From assembly GCF_025154015.1 (NCBI RefSeq), contig NZ_JAOAMV010000004.1:248001-312000 (forward strand): a DNA stretch of 64,000 bases, in the 5' to 3' direction. Both the position numbers and the translations under genes were made by a program. Positions 7,189 through 13,884 of this stretch are shown piece by piece. This DNA comes from Tsuneonella litorea. Lineage in GTDB: Bacteria; Pseudomonadota; Alphaproteobacteria; Sphingomonadales; Sphingomonadaceae. Position 1 is the first letter of the stretch. Every line of letters begins with the position of its first letter. The notes beneath the pieces are model-generated. The model did no database searches and was not told the origin of the DNA. It saw nothing but the letters and a program-made list of their open reading frames with translations.

Positions 7189-8303
7189 TTCACCGGCACC
7201 CAAGCCTTGCCGTTCCACTCGACCTTGTTGCCCTGAGCATCCTCGGCAATGACGCGGGCCGGGGCCTTGCCGCCCTTCTTCGACGATGAGCCGCGCATAT
7301 CCTGGCCGCGCTTGCGGTCAGTGCTCGCGATGTTCTGCCCCCGGCGCGTGTTGCCTTCACGAGCGCGGTTGGAGCGTTGGTATTCGTCCAGCCGCCCCTC
7401 GCGGACTTCGATCATGCTGTTTGTGTTGCGGTCGGCCCGCGCGTTGTCCGCCTTGATATTGGCCACCTGGGCGAAGTGATCGAGCTGTTGCTTGATCGGC
7501 ATGGCGCGTTCGAGAAGCTGGTTCACCGCGTCGGGGCCGGGATAGGTCAGCGGCACAGTTGCGGTTAGGTCGGTCCCGAGCGCCCGAGACATCGGAACGA
7601 GGCGTTGAAGCGCGGCCTGCCATCCTGCGTCATCCTGCACCGTGGACAGGGCTTCCACCGCCAGGCCGTAAAATTCGCGCTCATCCTTGATGCGATCGAC
7701 AAAGTTGTCTCGCAGCGCGGACTGAATCTTGAGCGCCTTGATTGGATCGCGCTGGACCATGCGCAGAAAGGCTTGGTCCCTCCCGTTCTGCGGCTCGCCG
7801 AGCATCGACAGGTCCGGCTGCGCAGCCTCATCCTGCGGGGGGCGCATCTCAGGCATCGAGGCGGGTTGCGGCTCGTTAACCGGCGCAAATGCCTCATTGA
7901 AGCCCGCGCCGGGGCGCACCGGAGGCATGGGCGTCAGTGCGGCAGCAAGCGCATTGGGATGGTTCGGGCCATTGGCCGCGACAGATGGCATCCGCTGAGA
8001 GGCCGAGGGGATACCAAGCATTGCGTTCGGCTGGCCACCCGGCGCGAGATATTCGCCCATGTCGCGGTTGAAGGCGCGTGCATCGGCACGTTCGGACAGC
8101 TTGAGGCCGATTTCGGGATTGTGCCGCATGACCTTCGCGAGCGCCGCCTGATCCTCCGGGTTGGAGGTGTAGGCTTCTATCGCGTCACCCAGCTCACGGC
8201 GTTCCTTGGCCTGCCGACCACGCTCGAAAGCCAGCAAGGCGTTCTGCGCAATTTGATTGGGTCCATTGGTATTAAGCAAGTCCCACCTGATCCCGTCCGT
8301 CAT
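7185..8303 (-). CDS. Probable phage internal virion protein, partner of the giant protein
   Basis: This is a 372-residue soluble protein with no signal peptide. The N-terminal 90 residues are helical and charged. A Pro/Met-rich linker (about 100-165) follows, then another helical block. The C terminus is very basic, Arg/Ser/Lys-rich, and ends in a small beta-like tail (KVEWNGKAWVPVK). This layout is seen in small internal virion proteins encoded next to large ejection proteins. The start ATG is preceded by AAGGGAT ten bases after the previous gene, and its stop overlaps the start of the giant gene, so the two are coupled. The assignment rests mainly on context. Confidence 0.55.
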   Translation of the reverse strand: MTDGIRWDLLNTNGPNQIAQNALLAFERGRQAKERRELGDAIEAYTSNPEDQAALAKVMRHNPEIGLKLSERADARAFNRDMGEYLAPGGQPNAMLGIPSASQRMPSVAANGPNHPNALAAALTPMPPVRPGAGFNEAFAPVNEPQPASMPEMRPPQDEAAQPDLSMLGEPQNGRDQAFLRMVQRDPIKALKIQSALRDNFVDRIKDEREFYGLAVEALSTVQDDAGWQAALQRLVPMSRALGTDLTATVPLTYPGPDAVNQLLERAMPIKQQLDHFAQVANIKADNARADRNTNSMIEVREGRLDEYQRSNRAREGNTRRGQNIASTDRKRGQDMRGSSSKKGGKAPARVIAEDAQGNKVEWNGKAWVPVK

Positions 8304-8313
8304 CGCAAATCCC

Positions 8314-8640
8314 TTAGTGAATAGTCGGTCGATAGGTCACGATGGGCACACCGAAATCGGTCGCAACGTAACCAGCCAGAGCCGTCCAGCCTTCCGGCGA
8401 CTCCAGCAGCACAAGCATGTTGTCGGGGATCGAGCAGAGCGCATCGAACACTTCCCCGGATGAAACCGCGAACACGCCTGCAAGCTGGTCGGACAGGTCT
8501 AGCGCCGCCTGATATTGCGCGCGTGCCGCCAGCCGGTCGCAGTGGTCGTCATCAGGCTCACGCGCGACAGATCGCAGCGCCGCGCCGAGGATTTCCCCGA
8601 GGCTAGCCTCATCGGTTGTTGCTGGCAGAGGATCGGTCAC
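8314..8640 (-). CDS. Hypothetical protein of the ejection cassette
   Basis: A GTG at 8640, overlapping the stop of the upstream ribbon-helix-helix gene (GTGA), gives 108 residues. The N terminus is acidic (TDPLPATTDEASLGEILG), followed by a helical region and then alternating hydrophobic sequence ending GVPIVTYRPTIH. It has no signal peptide or membrane segment and I recognise no family. Tight coupling with the genes on either side suggests it works with the virion-type proteins downstream. Confidence 0.55.
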   Translation of the reverse strand: MTDPLPATTDEASLGEILGAALRSVAREPDDDHCDRLAARAQYQAALDLSDQLAGVFAVSSGEVFDALCSIPDNMLVLLESPEGWTALAGYVATDFGVPIVTYRPTIH

Positions 8641-8771
8641 TGAAGGCCGACTTTTTCGCGGACCACGGCGCGAAGGTATTCGCTGATCGAACAGCCCGCC
8701 CGTTCCGCACGAAGGGCCAGTGCATCCGCAATGGGCGCACTGGCCCGGAATGAAATTCGCGCTTCTTGCAT
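8637..8771 (-). CDS. Small ribbon-helix-helix-like protein
   Basis: ATG at 8771 with a strong AGAGGGGGA ribosome-binding site opens a 44-residue protein beginning MQEARISFRASAPIADALA. A short beta strand (ARISFRA), a helix, a turn (GCSIS) and a second helix (EYLRAVVREKV) fit the ribbon-helix-helix DNA-binding fold of CopG/Arc-type regulators. It is the first gene of the cassette that runs down to the giant ejection-type protein and may regulate that operon. Its stop overlaps the next gene by four bases. Confidence 0.6.
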   Translation of the reverse strand: MQEARISFRASAPIADALALRAERAGCSISEYLRAVVREKVGLQ

Positions 8772-8929
8772 TCCGTCCCCCTCTGTCATCCCGACGATGG
8801 GTTGCCCGCCCGTCAAAATCGGCGAACACGGGCCGCCATATCACAAAATCGTTTGTCAGTCAAGTGTCAGACGGAACGAGACGTGAACAAACGCTTCCCG
8901 AATCGTCATTGGCCTGTCAGCGGGTGGGG

Positions 8930-9169
8930 ATGAGCAGCAAGCGCCTAGACAGCTTGGGGGACTACCTACGTCACCACTACCGGCTGCGGATCGAGTGCCG
9001 GGGATGCAATCGGGTCGTGATCGAGGAGCCGCTGACTTTGCTGGACTTGTGCCGCAAGCGCGGGTGGAGCCACCAACTCGGGCAGGTGGAGCGGCGGCTC
9101 AGGTGTGGCGTCTGTGGGTGTCGGGAAATACGGCTCGGACCTGCATTTGGCAATTCACCGGAGAAATGA
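8930..9169 (+). CDS. Small zinc-ribbon-like protein
   Basis: ATG at 8930 follows GGGTGGGG and gives 79 residues. Two CxxC knuckles (CRGC near residue 24 and CGVC near residue 60) suggest one bound zinc. The C-terminal half is basic (RRLRCGVCGCREIRLG), as in nucleic-acid-binding zinc ribbons. Small proteins beginning MSSKRLDSLGDY with these features are familiar from sphingomonad genomes, though I know no assigned function. It diverges from the cassette at 8771 and is followed closely by the secreted protein at 9199. Confidence 0.6.
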   Translation: MSSKRLDSLGDYLRHHYRLRIECRGCNRVVIEEPLTLLDLCRKRGWSHQLGQVERRLRCGVCGCREIRLGPAFGNSPEK

Positions 9170-9198
9170 GATAATGCCCGCACTCGGAGGTCGGGCCT

Positions 9199-9831
9199 AT
9201 GAGAGTTCGATGCATTCTTATTGTCGCGGCGGCAGCCGCTAGTTCTCCAGTTGCCAGTCAGACGACAACGCGATGCTATTGGCTGGGGCCCACTTGGACT
9301 TGCGATGAGTCTGCTCCAGTTCAACAGCAATCTCCAGGCATCGACTGGAGTATCTTGAGCCAGAGAGGCGGCTTCAATGATAGCCTGGGCCAAGGCTTGG
9401 CGATGGGCGAGAGCGTCAGGCGTTCACGGAACGCCCGAGCTGAGCGGGAGCGCTTAGAGGCGGAGGCGGAGTATTATCGCGCACAGACCGAGGCGGTTCG
9501 CAATCAGGGCGCGAGGCAGACGCCCTCCACCGCAGCTCAACCGCCCGAATATCTCACAGCATGGCTACGGGCAGCGCAGCCGAGGATGGGGCTTTACCCT
9601 GATTTCGAGCAGAAAGTCTTTGCGCCCGAGGTGAACATCACGCCGGACATGGTGAGACTGATGACAAGCAGCCCGCTTGCAGCCGATATTTCCTATTACC
9701 TCGCTACGCACCGTGCCGAGACAACAGCGATCTCCCAATTGCCATTGCTCGAGGCGGCAAGGGCTATCGACAGAATCGAGAGTGAGTTGCGAACGACCGG
9801 ACCGGTTTCCGATAGGCTACCAGAGAGGTAG
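9199..9831 (+). CDS. Exported protein with coiled-coil segment, unknown function
   Basis: This is a 210-residue protein with GGAGG eight bases before the ATG. Residues 1-20 form a signal peptide (MRVRCILIVAAAAASSPVAS). Residues about 70-100 are an Arg/Glu/Ala heptad-rich coiled coil. The C-terminal third (SPLAADISYYLATHRAETTA, then RAIDRIESEL) resembles a helical pattern found in phage-associated scaffold-like proteins, but here it sits on an exported protein. The gene faces the broken gene at 9869-10245. It may alter the host envelope during lysogeny; that is a guess. Confidence 0.55.
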   Translation: MRVRCILIVAAAAASSPVASQTTTRCYWLGPTWTCDESAPVQQQSPGIDWSILSQRGGFNDSLGQGLAMGESVRRSRNARAERERLEAEAEYYRAQTEAVRNQGARQTPSTAAQPPEYLTAWLRAAQPRMGLYPDFEQKVFAPEVNITPDMVRLMTSSPLAADISYYLATHRAETTAISQLPLLEAARAIDRIESELRTTGPVSDRLPER

Positions 9832-9868
9832 GGACGCGATCAAAATCGGGCGGCCACTCAGCGGAGCT

Positions 9869-10245
9869 TTAGGCTGCGCCCGATGGCTCAGGCTTGCAAG
9901 ACCGATCAACGAATCGAACGGCTCGCCCCGTATATTCACGTCTATTCCAAGCAAATGCCGTCATGTGAGTTTCACCAGCGGTGACCATCAAGACGGCGTC
10001 CGCCCCGAGCTTTTTGGCTTCCTTCCGGAATTTGGCAAAAATTTTTGCGCGATCCTTGCCCATGCCATAATCTTCAGTCGCATTGACTTTGACCGGTTGG
10101 ATAAATCGATAAGGGCAATTTAGAACATCACCGCTAGTGACAAGGACGCCATCAACAAGGGTCGCATCTTCGTAGCCCACTTGCTGAGCAACAGTCGGAA
10201 GGGCGGTAAGGCCGTCAGCACCACCGCCAGAGTTCGTATCTTCAT
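9869..10245 (-). pseudogene. Exported small protein with a frameshifted signal peptide
   Basis: ATG at 10245, seven bases after AAAGGA, begins a signal peptide MKIRTLAVVLTA. The frame then breaks. Removing eight bases from an imperfect tandem duplication (GCCTTACC beside GCCCTTCC, around 10198-10215) restores LPTVAQQVGYEDATLVDG and joins it to the downstream frame, which stops at 9869. The mature part (about 103 residues) contains KLGADAVLMVTAGE, like the GADA-V segment of small metal-binding-like exported domains. The mature domain could still be made from a GTG at 10180, but without export. I read it as a recent pseudogene or a sequence error. Confidence 0.55.
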
Positions 10246-10264
10246 GGTTGTCCTTTCCGAAGAC

Positions 10265-10483
10265 TCACTCCGGCACCGTCACCCCGTAGCGATCGGCACC
10301 ATAGACGAATTGCGCACCACTGGCGGCCAGCGTGTCCGCCAGCTTTTCGACCGTATCAGCGCGGATATTCGCTCCCGCCTCAAAGCGCGCGAGCGTGGCG
10401 TAGGGAACGCCAGCCTCTTCGGCCAGCACGCGTCCCGTCAGACCCAGCCCATCTCGGGCCATCTTACACTGCTTTGCGTTCAT
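10265..10483 (-). CDS. XRE-family repressor-like protein
   Basis: This 72-residue protein begins MNAKQCKMARDGLGLTGRVL, with a helix-turn-helix at about residues 10-50 (LAEEAGVPYATLARFEAGAN) and then ADTVEKLADTLAASG. The fold is that of small Cro/CI-type regulators. ATG at 10483 is preferred over upstream starts because a promoter-like TTGCGT/TATGCT pair ends only seven bases before it, implying a leaderless message. Two GTGAAGCATAG repeats in the upstream region are likely operators. It diverges from the two-gene plus-strand operon at 10634, an arrangement typical of a lysogeny or maintenance switch. Confidence 0.8.
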   Translation of the reverse strand: MNAKQCKMARDGLGLTGRVLAEEAGVPYATLARFEAGANIRADTVEKLADTLAASGAQFVYGADRYGVTVPE

Positions 10484-10486
10484 TCG

Positions 10487-10532
10487 GTGAAGCATAGTGC
10501 ACAATACCTATTGACGCAATAGTGAAGCATAG
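10487..10532. promoter_or_regulatory. Divergent promoter region with repeated operator
   Basis: GTGAAGCATAG occurs twice as direct repeats (10487-10497 and 10522-10532). The minus strand carries TTGCGT, 17 bases, TATGCT reading into the XRE gene. The plus strand carries TTGACG at 10511-10516 with a weak TATCAC 17 bases on. Each repeat overlaps a putative -10 region, so binding there could block both directions. Confidence 0.5.
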
Positions 10533-10633
10533 CTATCACTTCGCCTACCGAGGCACTAAGCCAAGGCGGGCCGACGAGAGGCTGGCACCTCCACATCGGC
10601 CCTGTTCCAACCCTCTACAGAAGGGCCAGACCT

Positions 10634-10861
10634 ATGCACATTCTACCTACATTCGCGCCGAGCGCCAAGCTGGAGGGCGACCGCGTCGTCGCTACCATCC
10701 AGAGCGGGCCAACCACTCTGGAAATCAGTCTGTCGCTGCACGATGCGCTTTCACTCTCCCACACACTCCAGCGCGCGGCTGTTGAGCCAATTCAGGCGGC
10801 GCGCGTCGCCAAGCTGCTTGAGTTCCCCACCGCGAAGGCCATCAAGCGGAGGGCATCGTAA
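10634..10861 (+). CDS. Small hypothetical protein divergent from the XRE gene
   Basis: This is a 75-residue soluble protein starting with ATG after AGAAGGG. It has a beta-rich first half (LEGDRVVATIQSGPTTLEIS) and a helical, basic second half (KLLEFPTAKAIKRRAS). No family is recognised. The stop and the next start share one base (TAATG), so the two genes are co-translated. Its place opposite the repressor suggests control by it. Confidence 0.55.
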   Translation: MHILPTFAPSAKLEGDRVVATIQSGPTTLEISLSLHDALSLSHTLQRAAVEPIQAARVAKLLEFPTAKAIKRRAS

Positions 10862-11361
10862 TGGAACGTCGCCAGTTTATCACGGGGAGCGCCATTGCGG
10901 CGCTCTCGATTTCGGCCCTTCCCATTGCAGCCGCGTCCGCAATCGTGGACCGAACCGAATGGGAGCGCGCCCTACGGCACTTCGAGAAGGTGACCGCCGA
11001 CGCAGAGCGATACGACCGCGAGGTCTGGCTTCCGTTATCGGACAAGCTGAACAGGATCGAAGATGCCGCAGGACTGGACCGCGCCCGCTTCGGTTTCTGG
11101 GATCGCCGCAAGGCGTTCATGGATGTGAACCCGAAGCTCTATCACGATTACAGCGTGGTTTCCGACGAGGTTGACCGGCGAGGCGATGCCGTTGCCGACG
11201 CCCTTGGCGTTGCCATGGATACGCCCGCACCGGACCTCGCTGCCCTGCGGTGGAAGCTGGAGCAATTGCGCGAAGGCGACGGCGACCTTTCGCCGTGGAC
11301 CGCTGGTTTCGTTCGTCAGACATTCGAGGACGTCGAGCGCCTGCTCCCGCCTCCAAGCTAA
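10861..11361 (+). CDS. Exported helical protein, unknown function
   Basis: This 166-residue protein begins MERRQFITGSAIAALSISAL, a twin-arginine-like signal sequence with cleavage likely after about residue 27. The mature part is mostly charged helix with conserved-looking WERALRHFEKV and TAGFVRQTFEDVERL. I have seen similar signal-bearing helical proteins in sphingomonad islands, but I can assign no function. It is the last gene of the operon and is followed by a strong hairpin at 11392-11419. Confidence 0.6.
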   Translation: MERRQFITGSAIAALSISALPIAAASAIVDRTEWERALRHFEKVTADAERYDREVWLPLSDKLNRIEDAAGLDRARFGFWDRRKAFMDVNPKLYHDYSVVSDEVDRRGDAVADALGVAMDTPAPDLAALRWKLEQLREGDGDLSPWTAGFVRQTFEDVERLLPPPS

Positions 11362-11391
11362 TGCAGGACCGGTCCGCATTGTGAACGCTTT

Positions 11392-11419
11392 GGGGCGGCT
11401 CTCGCGAAAGAGCCGCCCC
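11392..11419 (+). terminator. Hairpin after the 10634-11361 operon
   Basis: A perfect 11-base stem, GGGGCGGCTCT pairing with AGAGCCGCCCC, closes a six-base loop 30 bases after the operon stop. No clear T-run follows, so its strength as an intrinsic terminator is uncertain. Confidence 0.6.
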
Positions 11420-11628
11420 TCGTGTTCGGTCTAGTGCCGAAGCTTTCGACTGCCCGAGACTTCGGTCAGTCGGTCAGGAAACGCCTGTCAGAACTTTTGG
11501 GGGTCTTGCTGGCGTCCAAGCCTTGTTAGGCGAGTGAACCTTCAGGCGAGTTTCAATCGATATCCGGACATCTGCGTAGGCCGCATTGCACGCTGGTCTG
11601 ACGCAATCGCCCCTCAAACTGCGGATAG

Positions 11629-11666
11629 CAAAAGGCCCCGCCCGACGAGATTGGAGGCGAGGCCTT
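11629..11666 (-). terminator. Intrinsic terminator, minus strand
   Basis: On the minus strand AAGGCCTCGCC pairs with GGCGGGGCCTT (one wobble pair) and is followed by TTTTG. It would end transcripts arriving from the right, for example from the replication operon at 12044-16675. Apart from this hairpin, the preceding hairpin, a doubtful 38-codon frame and the attachment-like site, I see nothing in 11362-12043. Confidence 0.6.
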
Positions 11667-11794
11667 AAGGCTCGAAGGGAAGTGCTCGAATGCGACCCTC
11701 GAATGCCCTGCCGTCCTATCGCGCTCGCATTTCAAATCAAATTGCCGGGGAATCTTAAGCCGCCCATTCTCAGGCAAGCGGCCCGAATCGCCTC

Positions 11795-11911
11795 TCAGTG
11801 CCATCGACGGTATCTCTTGCGGCCGGGTCGCTTGGGCCATCCCTTGTGATCCTCTCCGCCCCATTGCCGCCGGTCCCCGCCGACCACGCTGCCTTTGCGC
11901 TTGGCGCTCAT
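11795..11911 (-). CDS. Doubtful small basic protein (38 residues)
   Basis: An ATG at 11911 opens a 38-residue, Arg/Lys/Trp-rich frame (MSAKRKGSVVGGDRRQWGGE, ending KRYRRWH). It lies upstream of the minus-strand terminator and could be a small nucleic-acid-binding peptide. There is no convincing ribosome-binding site, so this may be chance. Confidence 0.25.
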   Translation of the reverse strand: MSAKRKGSVVGGDRRQWGGEDHKGWPKRPGRKRYRRWH

Positions 11912-11968
11912 CGCGCGGGTTACTTCAACACGAGCGCATCAGCGATCGGCGGGCATTTTCTTGCTCAT

Positions 11969-12045
11969 TGTGGGAGTTCATGTGGGAGCGATGGCTTAGT
12001 GTGCGCCGTTTACGCCTAGTATATGGATTCCTATAGAGCATCCCT
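11969..12045 (+). other. Attachment-arm-like sequence, inverted copy of the left end
   Basis: Read rightwards, TGTGGGAGTTCATGTGGGAGC followed by 56 bases aligns without gaps to the minus strand of 497-421 (arm repeats, spacer and core). Seventeen of the first 21 bases match and about 32 of the next 56, including TTTACG, ATGGAT and GCATCC at identical spacing. The core itself has diverged (CCTATAGAGCATCC against CTTGCGGGGCATCC). It looks like the end of a related element, in opposite orientation, lying inside the present one. Confidence 0.6.
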
Positions 12046-12253
12046 AGCCCTTGTAACCCGCCCGCGACTTGCACCAGCGCAACATATCCCGGCAGGCGTG
12101 AAGCTGCTTGTTTATGGGCCTGCGTTCGTGGCGGTCTCGCGCATCGAGCCGTTGCCCCTCCAGTTCATCAATCCGCGCTTCGAGGTATTGGGCCATGCCG
12201 GTCGGGCCGCGCGGGAAATCGTCGGGATCAACGCAGCTAGGCGGTAATTCCAT
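12044..12253 (-). CDS. Small hypothetical protein, last gene of the replication operon
   Basis: ATG at 12253 overlaps the end of the previous gene by 17 bases and gives 69 residues beginning MELPPSCVDPDDFPRGP. The rest is charged helix (YLEARIDELEGQRLDARDRH) ending in a basic tail with two Cys. It has no signal or membrane segment. No family is recognised. It stops right beside the inverted attachment-like sequence. Confidence 0.5.
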   Translation of the reverse strand: MELPPSCVDPDDFPRGPTGMAQYLEARIDELEGQRLDARDRHERRPINKQLHACRDMLRWCKSRAGYKG

Positions 12254-12485
12254 CTTCCCTGATCCTCTTGAGTAATGCCGAGGCTTCACGGCGCAGAGCG
12301 ACCGCCTCTTGCGTTTCCCCGCCATGCTTGAACGACCCATTGCGTTTGCCGCGCGGCGCACCAGCGAAGGCACCGTGCATCCGGCAGACTCGCTTACCCG
12401 TTACGGCGGGCGAGCGGCACGACTTCCCCGCCCTTGTTGTCGCCTGGCACTTCGCGCAGGTCCGCAATCCTTCCGGCTGTTTCAT
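12237..12485 (-). CDS. Small Cys-rich protein with K-H-G motif, phage/island type
   Basis: This 82-residue protein has a likely zinc site, C-x2-C near residue 10 followed by a Cys and a C-x2-H (CRMHG), then GAPRGKRNGSFKHGG and a helical end (REASALLKRIRED). Small proteins with this Cys cluster, the GN/S-x-KHG segment and a terminal helix are frequent in alphaproteobacterial prophages and islands. Their function is not established; I only note that they often sit near terminase or replication genes. The start overlaps the previous gene by 92 bases. Confidence 0.65.
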   Translation of the reverse strand: MKQPEGLRTCAKCQATTRAGKSCRSPAVTGKRVCRMHGAFAGAPRGKRNGSFKHGGETQEAVALRREASALLKRIREDGITA

Positions 12486-13209
12486 TTTTCAATTCCCCTC
12501 CATCGATCGGCTTTGCATCGCATTGGCCGTCTGTTTCCTCCACACCCCCCGTCCGGTGGTCGTGGTAGTGGACTTCCTGCCTCAGAGTTTTCTCCACCCG
12601 GATCGTTTGCCGGGATGGCAGTTTCTTGCCCTTCAGGAGCATCATCGTTTCGCATTGCGAAGCGAACGTCCGCGCCAGCTTGCTTGCCAGCGCAGCCGAC
12701 TTTTCCATAACCATCCCGCCGCTGTTGAGCGCGTCCTTCGCGAGCCGAATTTGCATCAGGTGGACGCTTGCCATTTGCGCGGCGAGAGCGGCTTGCGTCG
12801 AGGTCTCGGGCTGATGATCGGCCACGAGCGCGAGCAACGCGTTCCATTCCCGTTCGTCCGTCTTCCAGCGCCCCAGGTCGAAGTCGTAATCACGCGGGCA
12901 CAGTTCCTTGAGCTGATCGGCGAAGGTATGGACTAGCGCGATCGAGCGCGTACCGAATGCCGCCGCCATCTGCGCCACCCACAAATCGTGGTCATTGTGA
13001 GGTGAGACAGCCTTCCACCCCTCCCCCTGAGGCTCCAGCATGATTCCCGGTTGAAGCGGCAACGCCTCCAGCTTCGCCACAGTCTCCGCCTCTGCCGCTT
13101 TCAGGTTCACGGGCGGGTCCGGCTGTTTGCGAGCCTTGCGGGAGCGATGGCGCTTCGGCGCTTCAGCGTGGAGCTTGCGCGGGTCTATGTCATTCCGCGC
13201 CCTAGGCAT
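12394..13209 (-). CDS. Hypothetical island protein, 271 residues
   Basis: The N terminus is very basic (about residues 1-35). A helical central domain contains DHDLWVAQMAAAFGTRS and QAALAAQMASVHLMQIRLAK, and the acidic tail includes RQTIRVEKTLRQEVHYHDH. Proteins of this layout, paired with the small Cys/K-H-G protein that follows, are common in alphaproteobacterial integrated elements, but no role is known to me. A small-terminase-like or packaging-related role is possible. Its start overlaps the previous stop by eight bases. Confidence 0.55.
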   Translation of the reverse strand: MPRARNDIDPRKLHAEAPKRHRSRKARKQPDPPVNLKAAEAETVAKLEALPLQPGIMLEPQGEGWKAVSPHNDHDLWVAQMAAAFGTRSIALVHTFADQLKELCPRDYDFDLGRWKTDEREWNALLALVADHQPETSTQAALAAQMASVHLMQIRLAKDALNSGGMVMEKSAALASKLARTFASQCETMMLLKGKKLPSRQTIRVEKTLRQEVHYHDHRTGGVEETDGQCDAKPIDGGELKNETAGRIADLREVPGDNKGGEVVPLARRNG

Positions 13210-13423
13210 CTTTGAACACCATGTAGCGCGTCGGAGTGAACTTGAGCGGCTTGCCGCGCTCAGTTGTCCATTGCCCCGACCGGAACACAGCCGCCGCCGT
13301 ATGACCTGGAGCAGCGACCAGGGAGATTAGCCCTTCCTCCGGCGTGATCGAGGCGCACCGCCATTCGATCTTGTCGAGCAATGCCCCCTTGAAGGCAGCC
13401 GCTAAGTCTTTCCGAGCACTCAC
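13202..13423 (-). CDS. Small hypothetical protein
   Basis: A GTG at 13423 overlaps the preceding stop by four bases (GTGA) and gives 73 residues beginning MSARKDLAAAFKGALLDKIE. The sequence alternates helix and strand, with ITPEEGLISLVA and TPTRYMVFKDA. It is small, soluble and unassigned. Longer upstream starts are possible but would overlap the previous gene heavily. Confidence 0.5.
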   Translation of the reverse strand: MSARKDLAAAFKGALLDKIEWRCASITPEEGLISLVAAPGHTAAAVFRSGQWTTERGKPLKFTPTRYMVFKDA

Positions 13424-13884
13424 AACACGATCTCCCAGAACGGTTCGAGATTGGGCCAAGCACCGCGCCGGTAGATTTGCGGACGTATCCCGCGCCACCG
13501 CCAGCGCGCCTCATCCGCTGTCATCACAAGTCCGCGGTCGTTTCCGAGCTGATCGATCAAGCCGCCGTATTCGGGAATCTGGCGAACGATCCCGAAAACG
13601 TCCGAAGTCCCCCAGCCATCGAGCGCGGCTTGCCGTCCGTAGTTCTGAAGCCACCAGACCGCGCAGCCATAGAGATTTTGCCACCGCCCCATCGTGAACC
13701 CGGAGGGCGGCTGGCACGGGTCCAGCGCCTCGATGGCGTCACACCACGACCGCAGGAGAGTGAGCGGCGCAGGAACACTAGGAACAGTAGGAACGCTAGG
13801 CCCCGATTCCGAGCTAGTGACCCTAGTGTTCCTAGCGATCTTGGGTTGCAGTGCCTCATCTACTTGTGCGCGCCAGCCCATCAT
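13420..13884 (-). CDS. Hypothetical protein with VP-repeat linker
   Basis: This is a 154-residue protein whose ATG overlaps the stop of the DUF3987 gene (ATGA). Residues about 25-40 form a Ser/Thr-Val-Pro repeat (PSVPTVPSVP) made by 9-base tandem repeats. A domain with several Trp follows (MGRWQNLYGCAVWWLQNYG). The N-terminal 40 residues look like a flexible linker. The Trp-rich part could be a protein-interaction module serving the adjacent replication-type protein. No family is recognised. Confidence 0.55.
   Translation of the reverse strand: MMGWRAQVDEALQPKIARNTRVTSSESGPSVPTVPSVPAPLTLLRSWCDAIEALDPCQPPSGFTMGRWQNLYGCAVWWLQNYGRQAALDGWGTSDVFGIVRQIPEYGGLIDQLGNDRGLVMTADEARWRWRGIRPQIYRRGAWPNLEPFWEIVL
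13771..13837. repeat. 9-base repeats in two orientations near the replication gene
   Basis: Three head-to-tail units (AGGAACACT, AGGAACAGT, AGGAACGCT; 13771-13797) face an inverted unit (AGTGTTCCT, 13825-13833) across 27 bases. They lie inside the gene after DUF3987. The arrangement recalls iterons at a replication origin; this is unproven. Confidence 0.5.

Noticed and set aside
11553-11864. Minus-strand 103-codon frame in the central gap
   Set aside because: It reads straight through the terminator stem at 11632-11666 and has no ribosome-binding site or coherent composition.
422-12045. Insertion sequence or transposon bounded by the inverted ends
   Set aside because: No transposase lies between the ends and no target duplication is visible. 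The ends instead match the integrase attachment arm.
1040-13837. CRISPR array from the short repeats
   Set aside because: The units are nine bases and directly adjacent, without spacers, and there are no cas genes.
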